Shown here piece by piece: positions 1-8,985 of a stretch of 64,000 nucleotides of DNA (position 1 is its first letter; each line of letters starts with the position of its first letter). The notes beneath the pieces were generated by a model that saw only the letters and a list, made by a program, of their open reading frames with translations, had not been told where the DNA came from and ran no database searches. A program made the translations under genes and the position numbers. The stretch lies in contig NZ_JASHKA010000001.1 in the NCBI RefSeq assembly GCF_030732845.1, positions 62,001 through 126,000 on the forward strand, given 5' to 3'. Origin of the DNA: Roseibium sp. MMSF_3544. Lineage in GTDB: Bacteria > Pseudomonadota > Alphaproteobacteria > Rhizobiales > Stappiaceae.

Positions 1-473
1 ACCGGACCCGGACGGCCCGACGTTGCGACGTAAAAGGCTTCATGCAGGACCCGCGGCAGGGCTTCCACATCCCTGACAAGCCAGTTGTGCTTGGTGCAGG
101 GGCGGGTGATGCCGACCGTATCGCATTCCTGGAAGGCATCGTTGCCGATGAGGTGGGTGGGAACCTGCCCGGAAATGCAGACGAGCGGAATGGAATCGAG
201 CATCGCATCGGTGAGCGCAGTCACCATGTTGGTCGCGCCGGGACCGGAGGTGACAAGAGCGATACCGGGCTTTCCGGTCGAGCGGGCATAGCCTTCGGCG
301 GCGTGGCCGGCACCCTGCTCATGGCGCACCAGGATATGCTCCAGCCCCTCCTGCTGGATGATCTCATCATAGATGGGAAGCACTGCACCGCCCGGGTAGC
401 CGAAGATCGTGTCAACTCCCTGGTCTTTCAGCGCCTGGATGACCATTTCGGCGCCGGTCATTTCCCGTGTCAT
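1..473 (-). CDS. ilvI: Acetolactate synthase large subunit, N-terminal part (runs off the window)
   Basis: The visible 157 codons of the minus strand read [20 protein letters not shown] and continue through [14 protein letters not shown], the [18 protein letters not shown] stretch with the catalytic Glu of the thiamine-diphosphate site, and the SGPGATN motif. This is the N-terminal ThDP-binding domain of acetohydroxyacid synthase, which makes acetolactate or acetohydroxybutyrate as the first common step of Val/Leu/Ile synthesis. The start is the ATG at 473; a second in-frame ATG lies at 461. The 3' part, and probably ilvH, are beyond base 1. The attenuator and leader peptide upstream (595-704) fit a branched-chain amino-acid gene and support the assignment independently. 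Confidence 0.95.
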   Translation of the reverse strand, partial: MTREMTGAEMVIQALKDQGVDTIFGYPGGAVLPIYDEIIQQEGLEHILVRHEQGAGHAAEGYARSTGKPGIALVTSGPGATNMVTALTDAMLDSIPLVCISGQVPTHLIGNDAFQECDTVGITRPCTKHNWLVRDVEALPRVLHEAFYVATSGRPGP

Positions 474-594
474 TTTCTCGTCCTTGCATTTCGTGGCCCT
501 GTTTGCGGGCCTTGGCTCATGAATACTTGTATCGTCTCTTGCCTGCGGCGTCGAAGATCCGGTTGAAGAGAGCGGGCTGTCAGGAGGCGGGTAC

Positions 595-619
595 AAAAAA
601 AGGCCCCTTGGGGAGCCTT
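595..619 (-). terminator. Intrinsic terminator of the ilv attenuator
   Basis: On the minus strand AAGGCTCCCC-AA-GGGGCCTT forms a GC-rich hairpin (600-619) followed at once by a run of seven T (595-601). It lies between the leader peptide and the acetolactate synthase start, where an attenuator terminator belongs. Confidence 0.85.
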
Positions 620-669
620 GGTCGCGCGCCATCCTGTCCGAACGGGTCTATCCCGCTCCGGAGGCGCGC
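620..669 (-). promoter_or_regulatory. Pause/anti-terminator stem region of the ilv leader
   Basis: On the minus strand GCGCGCC (within the end of the leader peptide) is repeated as GGCGCGC about 30 bases later, with a nested TCCGgaGCGGG / CCCGTTCGGA pairing. These are the early leader stems. A ribosome stalled on the Leu/Ile/Val codons would hinder the first stem and change whether the terminator at 595-619 forms. The exact alternative fold is inferred by eye, not computed. Confidence 0.55.
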
Positions 670-704
670 TTTCCTACCACTACTAGAATGAGCGACATCA
701 TCAT
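648..704 (-). CDS. Branched-chain leader peptide (attenuation)
   Basis: A small ORF encodes MMMSLILVVVGKRASGAG, with six consecutive branched-chain codons (Leu-Ile-Leu-Val-Val-Val). It has a GAAGGA-like ribosome-binding site about 10 bases before the first ATG, and its stop at 648-650 lies about 30 bases before the terminator hairpin. This is the classic layout for ribosome-mediated attenuation of ilvIH: when charged Leu/Ile/Val tRNAs are scarce the ribosome stalls in the run and transcription continues. At 18 codons it is too short for ordinary gene callers. Any of the three adjacent ATGs could be the start. Confidence 0.85.
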   Translation of the reverse strand: MMMSLILVVVGKRASGAG

Positions 705-822
705 GTCGTCCCGGTCCTTCGATACTGCAGGTCCTCAAGACCTTTATCGGATATGACTGAAAAGCGATCACTTTCGCAGCCGCCCTGCCAAGCCCGCATA
801 CCCGCCGGTCTTGACGCGCCGC

Positions 823-851
823 ACACTAGTGAGAGCGCCTTGACCGGTCAA
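823..851 (-). promoter_or_regulatory. Candidate sigma70-type promoter of the ilv leader
   Basis: On the minus strand TTGACC (851-846), a 17-base spacer and TAGTGT (828-823) resemble -35 and -10 boxes. Transcription would start near 815, about 110 bases before the leader peptide. This is the best match I see in the gap 705-1077, which otherwise holds only the tRNA promoter. Confidence 0.4.
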
Positions 852-1006
852 CCCCAAATTTCGATTGTTGCGCGAAAGATGCGTAAAGTTTTTAAAAGTT
901 TCCTTGAGCACCTCAAGAAAGCCGTTTCCTTGTCGCTGTGCAACGTTTTGGCCGTGGCCTGCAAAAACCGCATGGCCGCAATGAAAGAAAAGTGTCACAA
1001 TGCGTG

Positions 1007-1035
1007 TTGCAAGCCGCCGGTGCGCACTATATACA
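1007..1035 (+). promoter_or_regulatory. Candidate promoter of tRNA-Lys
   Basis: TTGCAA (1007-1012), a 17-base spacer and TATACA (1030-1035) form a good sigma70-like promoter whose start would fall about 35 bases before the tRNA. Confidence 0.5.
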
Positions 1036-1077
1036 CGCGCTCTCCGGCACGCCGCCCTTGCGCGGTGCAACGTTGAT

Positions 1078-1153
<76 letters not shown>

Positions 1154-1690
1154 ATTCTCCCTATAATTTCAATAACTTTGTCTACGTTGCTGATCAGAGC
1201 ACGGCAACATTAGATCACGCCCAGATCACATGCGAAAAGGTTCCACGGGGGCGATTTGGGCCGTCCGAGGCTCTTTTTCCGTTTCTTTTGAGTGGTTCGG
1301 AACCAAACTATGGCGGCGCCTCTGCAGTGATGCCATGAGCCAGGCGTCCCAAAAACGCGGTGCATGAGGTGCTCGGCCATCATGAGCGTACGCGTCTGGC
1401 ACCGAAAAAAGAGGCGACCTGCCTGCTGGGTATGCTCGGAAGCAGGGAAAAAGTGGATGCACGAAAAGTCGCAAGAGCCCCGGACCAGAAACGGGGTGAA
1501 CTCCACTTCCAGAGCCGCCCCGAGGATCCAATCTGCCGTTTCCGGTCGCTGGGCCCAGGTGCTTTAGAAGAAGTCAACGCCCTAGTCCCGGGCATCGGAG
1601 CGCCCCGGCCGCGTTGATTTTCTGGTGGATTGTGCGACCATCAGATGACGGGCAGGCGGTTGAAGATCCGGAAGAGGCAGGCGTTCCGAC
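1154..1690. other. Intergenic stretch with no gene recognised
   Basis: Short open frames exist on both strands, but none resembles a known protein or has a convincing ribosome-binding site. I see no clear terminator after the tRNA, no repeats, and no att-like duplication of the tRNA 3' end inside the window. Confidence 0.5.
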
Positions 1691-3058
1691 ATGGCAGATA
1701 CCGTTTCTGATTTGCCGTCGCCACGCTTGCCCTCGATCTTGCCTATTCTATCCGTGAATTTCGTTGGAACGCTGGGGTTTTCGATCGTCGTGCCCTTCAT
1801 GGTTTTCCTCGTGACCGATTGGGGCGGCAATGCGCTGGTTTACGGAGTGCTTGCCTCGACCTATTCGGCGTTTCAGCTGATCGGCGCACCGATCCTGGGC
1901 AGATGGTCGGATCAGATCGGCAGGCGCAAAGTGTTGCTGGTGAGCCAGTTGGGCACCCTGGCGTCCTGGGTCGTGTTCCTTATCGCCTTTTACCTGCCCA
2001 CCGATGCAATCATCCAGGTTGATTCCGGCCTCTTGGGGCAATTCGCACTGACCTTGCCGCTGATCGTCCTCTTCTTTGCGCGCGCGGCGGACGGTCTCAC
2101 CGGCGGGAATGTTTCGGTCGCAAACGCTTATCTTGCCGACATCACGGATGATGCCCATCGCACGGAGAATTTCGGCCGGATGGCCATGTCGACAAACGCA
2201 GGTTTCATCTTCGGACCGGCGCTTGCCGGTCTTTTGGGCGCGAGTGTCCTCGGGGAAATGCTGCCGGTAATCGCCGCGCTCCTGATTTCCGTTGTCGCAA
2301 GCGTCCTGACGTATTTCGGACTGTCGGACAATCATGCCGGGATGCTGCGGACCAAACCGGGTCTCTCCAACGCCTGCAAGGTGTTCGGTCAGGAGACCAA
2401 GGAGGTTTACCGCCTGAAGGGATGTGGAGAAACGCCGAAGACGGATCTCATGCGTCTGCCTCGGATCCCGCAACTGATGCTCGTGAATTTTCTGGTCATG
2501 CTGGGATTCAGCTTTTTCTATATCGCCTTTCCGGTCCACGCGGCCACACGGCTGGACTGGACCGTGACGGATACCGGCGTCTTCTTCGCTGTCCTCAGCC
2601 TTTTCATGATGCTGGTCCAGGGGCCGCTGCTTGCGCGCGCCGCCAAGGTTGTGTCCCAACGCCTGCTGGTTTCCGGCGGCGGGCTTGTTCTTGGCCTCGG
2701 CTTCGTGTCTCTCTTCTGGAACACCACGGCCAGCATCTATCTTGCGGCACTCCTGATTGCCGTCGGCAACGGGCTCATGTGGCCGACTTTCACTGCCGTC
2801 CTATCGACATTTGCCGGCAACGAACACCAGGGCGCCGTTCAGGGAATGGCGAGCAGTCTCAGTGCCGCGGCGAGCATCATGGGCCTCATCGGCGGCGGCC
2901 TTCTTTATGACTGGATAACGTCGTGGGTGTTCCTATTGTCGGCGGCGACGATCACGCTTGCGGCTCTTGTCGCGTTTGCTCTGCCGGGTAGCACGGATGA
3001 TCCCCGCAGGCGCTTCCTACGAGCAGACAGTGCTGAGTTATCGGGAAAGGAACCCTGA
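1691..3058 (+). CDS. MFS drug/metabolite transporter, TetA-like
   Basis: A 455-residue integral membrane protein of the major facilitator superfamily, probably an H+-coupled antiporter with about 12 transmembrane helices. Motif A is clear between helices 2 and 3 (GRWSDQIGRRK, around residue 75-85). The DGLTGGNVSVANAYLADIT stretch of helix 4-5 matches the TetA/MdtG-type branch. A central hydrophilic loop (about residues 215-250) separates the two six-helix halves. It stands alone between a tRNA and an island operon on the other strand. Substrate cannot be told from sequence; efflux is likely, tetracycline specificity is not implied. Confidence 0.85.
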   Translation: MADTVSDLPSPRLPSILPILSVNFVGTLGFSIVVPFMVFLVTDWGGNALVYGVLASTYSAFQLIGAPILGRWSDQIGRRKVLLVSQLGTLASWVVFLIAFYLPTDAIIQVDSGLLGQFALTLPLIVLFFARAADGLTGGNVSVANAYLADITDDAHRTENFGRMAMSTNAGFIFGPALAGLLGASVLGEMLPVIAALLISVVASVLTYFGLSDNHAGMLRTKPGLSNACKVFGQETKEVYRLKGCGETPKTDLMRLPRIPQLMLVNFLVMLGFSFFYIAFPVHAATRLDWTVTDTGVFFAVLSLFMMLVQGPLLARAAKVVSQRLLVSGGGLVLGLGFVSLFWNTTASIYLAALLIAVGNGLMWPTFTAVLSTFAGNEHQGAVQGMASSLSAAASIMGLIGGGLLYDWITSWVFLLSAATITLAALVAFALPGSTDDPRRRFLRADSAELSGKEP

Positions 3059-3062
3059 TGAC

Positions 3063-3251
3063 ATGTCAATTCTGGTGTTCAGTTTTTCGATCCTGTTCGT
3101 CTTCCTGGTGCTTGTGGCCTGGCGCGAGAGCCAGGAATTGCCGCCGACTGTCCTCCTGATCATGGAGTTCGTGCGGGAGGATTCACCTCGTTTCGGCACC
3201 AATTGCTCTTGGCAGCAAAAAGGCAGATTGTTCCACCCGGTGACGCGGTGA
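3063..3251 (+). CDS. Possible small membrane peptide (hypothetical)
   Basis: A 62-codon frame starting with an ATG five bases after the transporter stop encodes MSILVFSFSILFVFLVLVAW, one likely transmembrane helix, then a polar tail without recognisable motif. Close spacing to the transporter allows co-translation, but no family is recognised and the frame may be fortuitous. Confidence 0.25.
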   Translation: MSILVFSFSILFVFLVLVAWRESQELPPTVLLIMEFVREDSPRFGTNCSWQQKGRLFHPVTR

Positions 3252-3510
3252 GTGGGGCGACAAATCCAAGAAAACTCCAAAGAAATCTGATGTTTCTGGA
3301 CAGTGACTGGTCAGCTGAGATCCACTCTTGGGGCTTGTCCGAGTGAGGATATGTAAATCCGTTGAAGATGTTGGCGACAACGATTTCAAAATCTCTGGAA
3401 ACATCCGCCGAACCGGGAGTTTCGGAACTGAACTGCCCGGATTCCGGGGTGTAGCGGCTTTGTGTGCCGTTAGCGCTCGATACACCGGTTTGGTTGAACG
3501 CGAAATTGAC

Positions 3511-3541
3511 AAAAAAAGAACCCGGCACTTCGTCCGGGTTC
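3511..3541 (-). terminator. Intrinsic terminator of the island operon
   Basis: On the minus strand GAACCCGG-acgaagtg-CCGGGTTC is followed by TTTTTTT. It lies about 55 bases after the stop of the ABC ATPase and ends the seven-gene operon. The rest of 3252-3596 shows nothing else. Confidence 0.9.
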
Positions 3542-3596
3542 AAGTCGGCTGCCTTGGGAGGCTGCTTTGTTTTGAGGAAGCGAAGAAACCTGCCAA

Positions 3597-4337
3597 TCAG
3601 TGGGTGAGCACCTGTTCGAGAAAGGTTTTTGTTCTCGGGTTGGTCGGGTGGTCAAAGAAGGAGACCGGATCGGCCTCCTCGACGATCTGCCCGGCATCCA
3701 TGAAGATAACCCTGTCTGCGACGCGTTTCGCGAACCCCATTTCGTGGGTCACGCAGATCATGGTCATTCCTTCTTTTGCAAGTGTTTCCATCACGTCCAG
3801 GACCTCACCGATCATTTCCGGATCGAGCGCCGATGTCGGTTCGTCGAACAGAAGAATGTCCGGCTTCATGCACAGTGCACGTGCGATTGCCACGCGCTGC
3901 TGCTGACCGCCGGACAACTGCCCCGGATATTTCTGGGCCTGGTCGGCAATGCGGACTTTCTCCAGATACTGCATGGCGTGTGCCTCGGCGTCCGCCTTGC
4001 TTTCCTTGCGCGCAAGCACCGGCGCCAGGGTGCAGTTCTCCAAGATTGTCATGTGCGGAAACAGGTTGAAGTGTTGAAACACCATGCCGACATCCCGGCG
4101 GAGCAGCTCAATGTTGTGAGCCTCGGCGTAGATCTCGTCGCCATGGATCAGGATCTCGCCGGACTGGTGCTCTTCCAGCTGATTGATGGTTCTGATCATC
4201 GTTGATTTTCCAGACCCGGAAGGCCCGCATACGACGATTTTCTCACCCTTCGTGACTGAAAGGTCGATGTCCTTCAGGGCGTGAAAGTTCCCGTAGTACT
4301 TGTTCACTTTCCGGAGTTCGACAGCTGGCATGTCCAT
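3597..4337 (-). CDS. Amino-acid ABC transporter ATPase (AapP/GlnQ type)
   Basis: A 246-residue ATPase that would energise polar amino-acid import. Walker A is GPSGSGKST (about residues 35-43), the Q-loop follows in [14 protein letters not shown], the signature is LSGGQQQR, Walker B is [14 protein letters not shown], and the switch His lies in VTHEMGFA. All positions expected for activity are intact. The ATG at 4337 has an AAGGAGG site about 13 bases before it; a longer upstream frame reads into ridA and is rejected. It is the last gene of the operon and has no permease beside it: the matching binding protein and permeases lie at 19189-22528 on the other strand, so this is probably the separated fourth subunit of that importer. 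Confidence 0.93.
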   Translation of the reverse strand: MDMPAVELRKVNKYYGNFHALKDIDLSVTKGEKIVVCGPSGSGKSTMIRTINQLEEHQSGEILIHGDEIYAEAHNIELLRRDVGMVFQHFNLFPHMTILENCTLAPVLARKESKADAEAHAMQYLEKVRIADQAQKYPGQLSGGQQQRVAIARALCMKPDILLFDEPTSALDPEMIGEVLDVMETLAKEGMTMICVTHEMGFAKRVADRVIFMDAGQIVEEADPVSFFDHPTNPRTKTFLEQVLTH

Positions 4338-4338
4338 G

Positions 4339-4689
4339 TCATGGTCCCTCCTTGATGGCGGCCGTGATGATGATCTCGACCTTGAGTACGTCGCGGGCGA
4401 GACGTGCTTCGCCGCAGGCGCGTGCCGGGGCAAATCCGTCCGGAACCCAATCGTCCCAAACGGCGTTCATCTCCGCGAAGTCGGCCATGTCCGCAAGCCA
4501 GACAATGGCCTGGAGAACGTGCTCGCGATCCGAGCCCGCTTCCAGGAGAAGCGCGTCGATGCGCGACAGGCAGTCCCGTGTCTGCTCGACAACGGTCTCT
4601 CCAGCGCCGACCTGGCCGCACAGATAGGCAACGCCGTTGTGCTTGACGATCTTGCTCATGCGCGTGCTGGTATGAAGCCGTTCAATCAT
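4339..4689 (-). CDS. RidA/YjgF-family protein
   Basis: A 116-residue RidA-superfamily protein. Members deaminate reactive enamine/imine intermediates released by PLP enzymes and amino-acid oxidases. The fold-typical [20 protein letters not shown] and the C-terminal [20 protein letters not shown] are present, including the Arg used to bind the substrate carboxylate in active members. Its start overlaps the ligase stop by eight bases and its stop is one base from the ATPase start, so translation is probably coupled. Beside an FAD amine/amino-acid oxidase, a role in clearing its imine product is a reasonable inference. Confidence 0.85.
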   Translation of the reverse strand: MIERLHTSTRMSKIVKHNGVAYLCGQVGAGETVVEQTRDCLSRIDALLLEAGSDREHVLQAIVWLADMADFAEMNAVWDDWVPDGFAPARACGEARLARDVLKVEIIITAAIKEGP

Positions 4690-6592
4690 GCTGTCCCTGT
4701 CCGAAACCTCGTTTAGCAAGAACTCCGGAGATCTCGTCGAGAATGGCCGGGTCGTCGATGGCGGCCGGCATCTTGAAATCTTCGTTGTCGGCAAGTTTCT
4801 GCATCGTGCCGCGCAAGACCTTGCCGGACCTGGTTTTTGGAAGCCGCTCGACTTCCATCGCGGTTTTGAAAGCCGCAACAGCTCCGATTTTTTCTCGCAC
4901 CAGTGCGACGAGTTCACGTTCCAGTTCGCCCGGATCGCGCTCCGCGCCGTCGTTCTGGACAAAGAACCCGATCGGCATTTGTCCTTTGAGCGCATCGGCT
5001 GCTCCCACCACCGCGCATTCGGCGATGTCCTTGTGGGCGGAAATGACTTCCTCCATCGCACCTGTCGAAAGCCGGTGCCCGGCGACATTGATGATGTCGT
5101 CGGTGCGCGCCATGATGAAGACGTATCCGTCTTCGTCGATGATCCCGGCATCGGATGTCGCGTAATAGCCCGGAAACTCCTCCAGGTAAGCCTTGTGGAA
5201 ACGGTCTTCGGCGTTCCAAAGCGTCGGCGTGCCCGAGGGAGGCAGTGGCAGTTTGCAGACAATATTGCCAAGCGATCCGGCGGGGAGGGGATGTCCTTCG
5301 TCGCTGAGAACTTCGATCTCATAGCCCGGCATCGGGACCCCGGGGGAGCCCGGTTTGACCGGAAGAACGCCAAGGCCGACGGGATTGCCGGACATTGGCC
5401 AGCCGGTCTCCGTCTGCCACCAGTGATCGATCACCGGGCGCTGCAGTTTTTGTTGGGCCCACTCGATCGTCGCCGGATCGGAGCGTTCGCCCGCAAGAAA
5501 CAGGGTGCGGAACCGGCTGAGATCGTGACGGTTGATCAGCGTACCATTCGGGTCCTCCTTGCGGATCGCACGGAAGGCAGTTGGTGCGGTGAAGAGCGCG
5601 ACAACGTCATGATCGTCGATCACGCGCCAGAACGCGGCGGCGTCGGGTGTTCCGACGGGTTTGCCCTCGTAGACGATCGTCGCGCATCCATGCAGAAGCG
5701 GTGCGTAGCAGATGTAGGAATGTCCGACGACCCAACCGACATCCGATGCTGCCCAGAACACTTCTCCCGGCTTGACGCCGTAATGATGCTCCATGGACCA
5801 TTTCATGGCGACCATATGCCCGCCGGTATCGCGAACGACGCCTTTCGGTTGTCCCGTGGTGCCGGACGTATAAAGAATATATGCCGGGTCGGTCGCCTGC
5901 ACCGGGACACATTCCGGCAGCGTTCCCTTTGCCGCCTCCACCTCTCGGGAATAATCGAGATCCCGGCCTTGCTGCATGTCCGCTTCAAGGACATCGCGCT
6001 GTAGAATGATGCATGTCTCGGGTTTGTCGGTCGACATCTCGATGGCGGCATCAAGGAGCGGCTTATAGGCGACGACCCGTGTCGGCTCTATGCCGCAGGA
6101 CGCGGAAAGGATGGCCTTCGGTTTGGCGTCGTCGATGCGCGTCGCGAGCTCGGTCGCTGCAAAACCTCCGAAAACGACGGAATGGATTGCACCCAGCCGT
6201 GCGCAAGCAAGCATTGCAAAGATGGCCTCGGGGACCATCGGCATATAGATGATTACCCGGTCGCCTTTTCCGACACCGTTTTGGCGAAGAACCTCCGCCA
6301 ACGCGCCGACCTCTGTCTGCAGCTCGAGAAAGGTAAAGCGCTTGACAGAGTTTGTAACGGGACTGTCGTGCACGAGGGCCAGCCAGTCACCATGTCCGGC
6401 TGCAACATGCCTGTCGACCGCGTTCCAGCAAGTGTTGCAGATGCCGTCCGGGAACCAGCGCCCATAGGCGCCGGCATCAGGATCGAACGCCGTTTCAGGC
6501 ATCTTGATCCAGTCAATCTCCTGCGCCGCCTTCATCCAGAAGGCGGACGGGTCGGCGGACCATGCGGCGTAAGTTTCCCGGTATCGGCTCAT
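4682..6592 (-). CDS. prpE: Acyl-CoA synthetase, propionyl-CoA synthetase (PrpE/ACSS3) type
   Basis: A 636-residue adenylate-forming ligase that activates a short-chain acid to its CoA thioester through an acyl-AMP. The N-terminal ACAS cap ([16 protein letters not shown]) is present. The phosphate-binding loop is [16 protein letters not shown], the adenine-binding region has [11 protein letters not shown], the hinge Asp lies in [17 protein letters not shown], and the catalytic Lys in [11 protein letters not shown] near the end. The [15 protein letters not shown] segment favours PrpE/ACSS3 over acetyl-CoA synthetase. Three bases separate it from the SDR gene. In this operon it would activate a propionate-like product of the pathway; the true acid could be another short carboxylate. 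Confidence 0.85.
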   Translation of the reverse strand: MSRYRETYAAWSADPSAFWMKAAQEIDWIKMPETAFDPDAGAYGRWFPDGICNTCWNAVDRHVAAGHGDWLALVHDSPVTNSVKRFTFLELQTEVGALAEVLRQNGVGKGDRVIIYMPMVPEAIFAMLACARLGAIHSVVFGGFAATELATRIDDAKPKAILSASCGIEPTRVVAYKPLLDAAIEMSTDKPETCIILQRDVLEADMQQGRDLDYSREVEAAKGTLPECVPVQATDPAYILYTSGTTGQPKGVVRDTGGHMVAMKWSMEHHYGVKPGEVFWAASDVGWVVGHSYICYAPLLHGCATIVYEGKPVGTPDAAAFWRVIDDHDVVALFTAPTAFRAIRKEDPNGTLINRHDLSRFRTLFLAGERSDPATIEWAQQKLQRPVIDHWWQTETGWPMSGNPVGLGVLPVKPGSPGVPMPGYEIEVLSDEGHPLPAGSLGNIVCKLPLPPSGTPTLWNAEDRFHKAYLEEFPGYYATSDAGIIDEDGYVFIMARTDDIINVAGHRLSTGAMEEVISAHKDIAECAVVGAADALKGQMPIGFFVQNDGAERDPGELERELVALVREKIGAVAAFKTAMEVERLPKTRSGKVLRGTMQKLADNEDFKMPAAIDDPAILDEISGVLAKRGFGQGQHD

Positions 6593-6595
6593 GGA

Positions 6596-7336
6596 TCAGA
6601 CCGTATAGTTGAGGCCGAGGCGGCCACCGTCGACATAGATGGTTTCGCCGGTGATGTAGCTCGCCTTGTCGGACGCAAGGAACGCCACCGTATCGCCGAT
6701 CTCGCGGGCGGTGCCGACCCTGCCGATCGGGGTGCGCGACATCACCTTTGCAAGCGCCTCCGGATTTGCGTTGACGCCGGCCATCATTTCCGTGTCGATC
6801 GAGCCGGGGCCGACCGCGTTCACGCGAATACCGTGCGGTGCAAGTGAGAGCGCTGCCGCCTTCGTGAGCTGGTTCACGCCGCCCTTCGAGGCGCAATAGG
6901 CAGGAATGGCGGGAATGGCGACCTGTGCATTGATCGACGACATGTTGACGATCGAACCGTGAATACCCTTTGCAACCATGGTGTTGGCAGCGCGTTGGGT
7001 CGCGAAGAAGACACCGACAAGGTTCACGTTGATAACCCTGCCAAAGTCCTCAAGCGAATAACTCAGGAAATCGCCAGGAAGCGCGATGCCGGCGTTGTTG
7101 ACCAGCACCGACACCGGTCCGATGTCAGCTTCAATCCGCTCGAACATCCCGGCAATCTGGGATGTGTCACCCATGTCGCAGATGTATCCGGAACCGCCGA
7201 GTGTTGCTGCTGCCGCGTGCACATTCTCCTGAATGTCGGACAGGACAACCTTGCAGCCGTCTTCCGCCAGTGCCTGGGCGCAGGCGAGACCAATTCCCTG
7301 GGCCGCACCGGTTATGAGGGCGATCTTCTCGCTCAT
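6596..7336 (-). CDS. SDR-family NAD(P)-dependent oxidoreductase
   Basis: A 246-residue classical short-chain dehydrogenase. It shows the cofactor motif TGAAQGIG (about residues 9-16), the acidic Asp after beta-2 (LSDI) that favours NAD, the NNAG motif, the catalytic Ser in NMSSINAQ, YCASK with Tyr and Lys, and the GETIYVDGG C-terminus of FabG-like enzymes. It should oxidise or reduce a hydroxyl/ketone of the pathway intermediate. Its start overlaps the hyuB stop as ATGA. FabG of fatty-acid synthesis is unlikely given the operon. Confidence 0.85.
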   Translation of the reverse strand: MSEKIALITGAAQGIGLACAQALAEDGCKVVLSDIQENVHAAAATLGGSGYICDMGDTSQIAGMFERIEADIGPVSVLVNNAGIALPGDFLSYSLEDFGRVINVNLVGVFFATQRAANTMVAKGIHGSIVNMSSINAQVAIPAIPAYCASKGGVNQLTKAAALSLAPHGIRVNAVGPGSIDTEMMAGVNANPEALAKVMSRTPIGRVGTAREIGDTVAFLASDKASYITGETIYVDGGRLGLNYTV

Positions 7337-8985
7337 GAGTTTTCTCCAGAATATCCGTAGTCTTTGGCAGCCCGGCTTGGAGAGACGACGCCTGCCTCGA
7401 TGTCTGCCGCCACCTGCGACCGGTCCCGTTTCTCCGGGTCGCCAAATCCGCCTCCGCCGGGAAGGCTGAGCCGCAGGCGCTGGCCGTTGCGCACTTTTTG
7501 CCTTCCTTTCGATTTGAGGGGCGTGCCGTCGGTCAGCTCCACGCGCCCGGCGGCGCCCGGCCGTCCTCCATCGCGTCCGCGTGCCGGATTGTCGACCCTG
7601 TCGAACATGGCGTTGAACCAGAAATCGTATCCCGCACGCGCTTCGATTTCGATGACCTGACCGAGGCCGCCGCGGGTCTCACCCGCGCCGCCGGATCCTT
7701 CACGCAGATCCTTGCGCCAGACCGTGATCGGTCCGACATGCTCCGTGGCCTCCACGCTCATCGTGGAGACGCCGGATGGGAACGCCGTGGCAGACAGTCC
7801 ATCTACGGTCGGACGGGCCCCGGTACCACCGGAGTTGAACATCAGGATCTCGGCGTTCTGCAATCCGCTGTCAGGATCGCAGGGGCGGGCTGAAATCTGA
7901 ATGTTCCAGAGCGCCGACGCCCCTTCGGCGGGCACCGTGCCGGGCATGGCCTGGTGGAGAGCGCCAAGCACGACGTCGGGCACGAGATGTCCCAGGACAT
8001 GTCTCACCGAGACAGGTGCCGGACGCTTCGCGGCAAGAATGCAGCCTTCCGGCGCGGAAATTTCAAAAGGCTCCAGCGACCCTGTATTGTTGGGAACGCT
8101 GGGGGCAATGGCGCATTTCAAACCGTAGCAGGCATACGCCCTTGTGTAGACTTCCGGAACATTGACGCCGAATGCGCTCATGCCGCTTGTGCCTGAGAAA
8201 TCCGCGTTTAGACGGTCGCCGTCCACCTTGAGCGTGACGACCAGCTCGACTGGCTGGTCATACCCGTCAACGGTCATCGTGTGCCGATAGGTTCCATCTG
8301 GCACATTCGAAATCGCTTCCCTGGTCGCCTTGCGGCTGGATTCGGTCAGAAAATCGGACAAGCCTTCCAGATCGTCTATGCCGAATTCATCCAGCATTGC
8401 CTGCAGACGACGGTCTCCGGCCTCATTACAGGCTGCAAGGGAATACATGTCGCCGACAGTCTGGTCGGGCGTCCTGACATTGGCCCGGATAATCGAGATC
8501 AGAAGCGGGTTCACTGTTCCCCGTTCCGCGAACTTGGTTATCGGGATCAGCAGGCCTTCCTCGTAGACTTCGCCCGCATCGGGTCCGAACCCGCGTCCGC
8601 CGATATCGACGACGTGTGCCGTGCAGGCGAAAAAGCCGATATGCAGGCCTTTCCGAAATACGGGCGTGACCACGGTGATGTCGTGCAGGTGCCCGGTGCC
8701 GAGCCAGGGATCGTTGGTAATGAAAACATCTCCCTCGAAGATGTTCTGCATTCCGATCTCGCGAACGAAATGGGTGACGCTCTCGGCCATCGCATTGACA
8801 TGGCCGGGCGTGCCCGTCACTGCCTGGGCCATCATCCGGCCCTGCCGGTCGAAAAGACCGGCCGACAGATCGCCGGCTTCGCGCACCGATGTCGAGAAGG
8901 CAGTCCTTATGAGCGTCGTCGCCTGCTCTTCCACCACGGCGATCAGGCGGTTCCACATGATCTGATAGTCAATTGCGCTCGGCAT
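7333..8985 (-). CDS. hyuB: Hydantoinase/oxoprolinase B-type subunit
   Basis: A 550-residue HyuB-family protein, partner of HyuA in ATP-dependent cyclic-amide hydrolases (N-methylhydantoinase, 5-oxoprolinase) and related carboxylases. Typical stretches are GTPGHVNAMAESV, DVFITNDPWLGTGHLHDITVV and the C-terminal GGGGFGDPEKRD. The C-terminal tail is where this family usually ends. Its ATG shares one base with the hyuA stop (TGATG), so the two are translated together in near-equal amounts. The substrate cannot be read from sequence: a lactam, hydantoin or, less likely, a ketone carboxylation substrate. Confidence 0.88.
   Translation of the reverse strand: MPSAIDYQIMWNRLIAVVEEQATTLIRTAFSTSVREAGDLSAGLFDRQGRMMAQAVTGTPGHVNAMAESVTHFVREIGMQNIFEGDVFITNDPWLGTGHLHDITVVTPVFRKGLHIGFFACTAHVVDIGGRGFGPDAGEVYEEGLLIPITKFAERGTVNPLLISIIRANVRTPDQTVGDMYSLAACNEAGDRRLQAMLDEFGIDDLEGLSDFLTESSRKATREAISNVPDGTYRHTMTVDGYDQPVELVVTLKVDGDRLNADFSGTSGMSAFGVNVPEVYTRAYACYGLKCAIAPSVPNNTGSLEPFEISAPEGCILAAKRPAPVSVRHVLGHLVPDVVLGALHQAMPGTVPAEGASALWNIQISARPCDPDSGLQNAEILMFNSGGTGARPTVDGLSATAFPSGVSTMSVEATEHVGPITVWRKDLREGSGGAGETRGGLGQVIEIEARAGYDFWFNAMFDRVDNPARGRDGGRPGAAGRVELTDGTPLKSKGRQKVRNGQRLRLSLPGGGGFGDPEKRDRSQVAADIEAGVVSPSRAAKDYGYSGENS

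Noticed and set aside
42..566. 174-codon frame on the plus strand at the left end
   Set aside because: It is the antisense of the acetolactate synthase start and of its leader.
1226..1531. 101-codon frame after the tRNA on the minus strand
   Set aside because: No homology recognised and low-complexity composition; several equally long frames overlap it.
4688..6004. 438-codon open frame on the plus strand
   Set aside because: It lies wholly antisense to the PrpE-like ligase, whose motifs are intact; long antisense frames are expected from the GC-rich codon use.
4682..6592. Acetyl-CoA synthetase
   Set aside because: Length and the [15 protein letters not shown] segment fit the propionyl-CoA synthetase branch.
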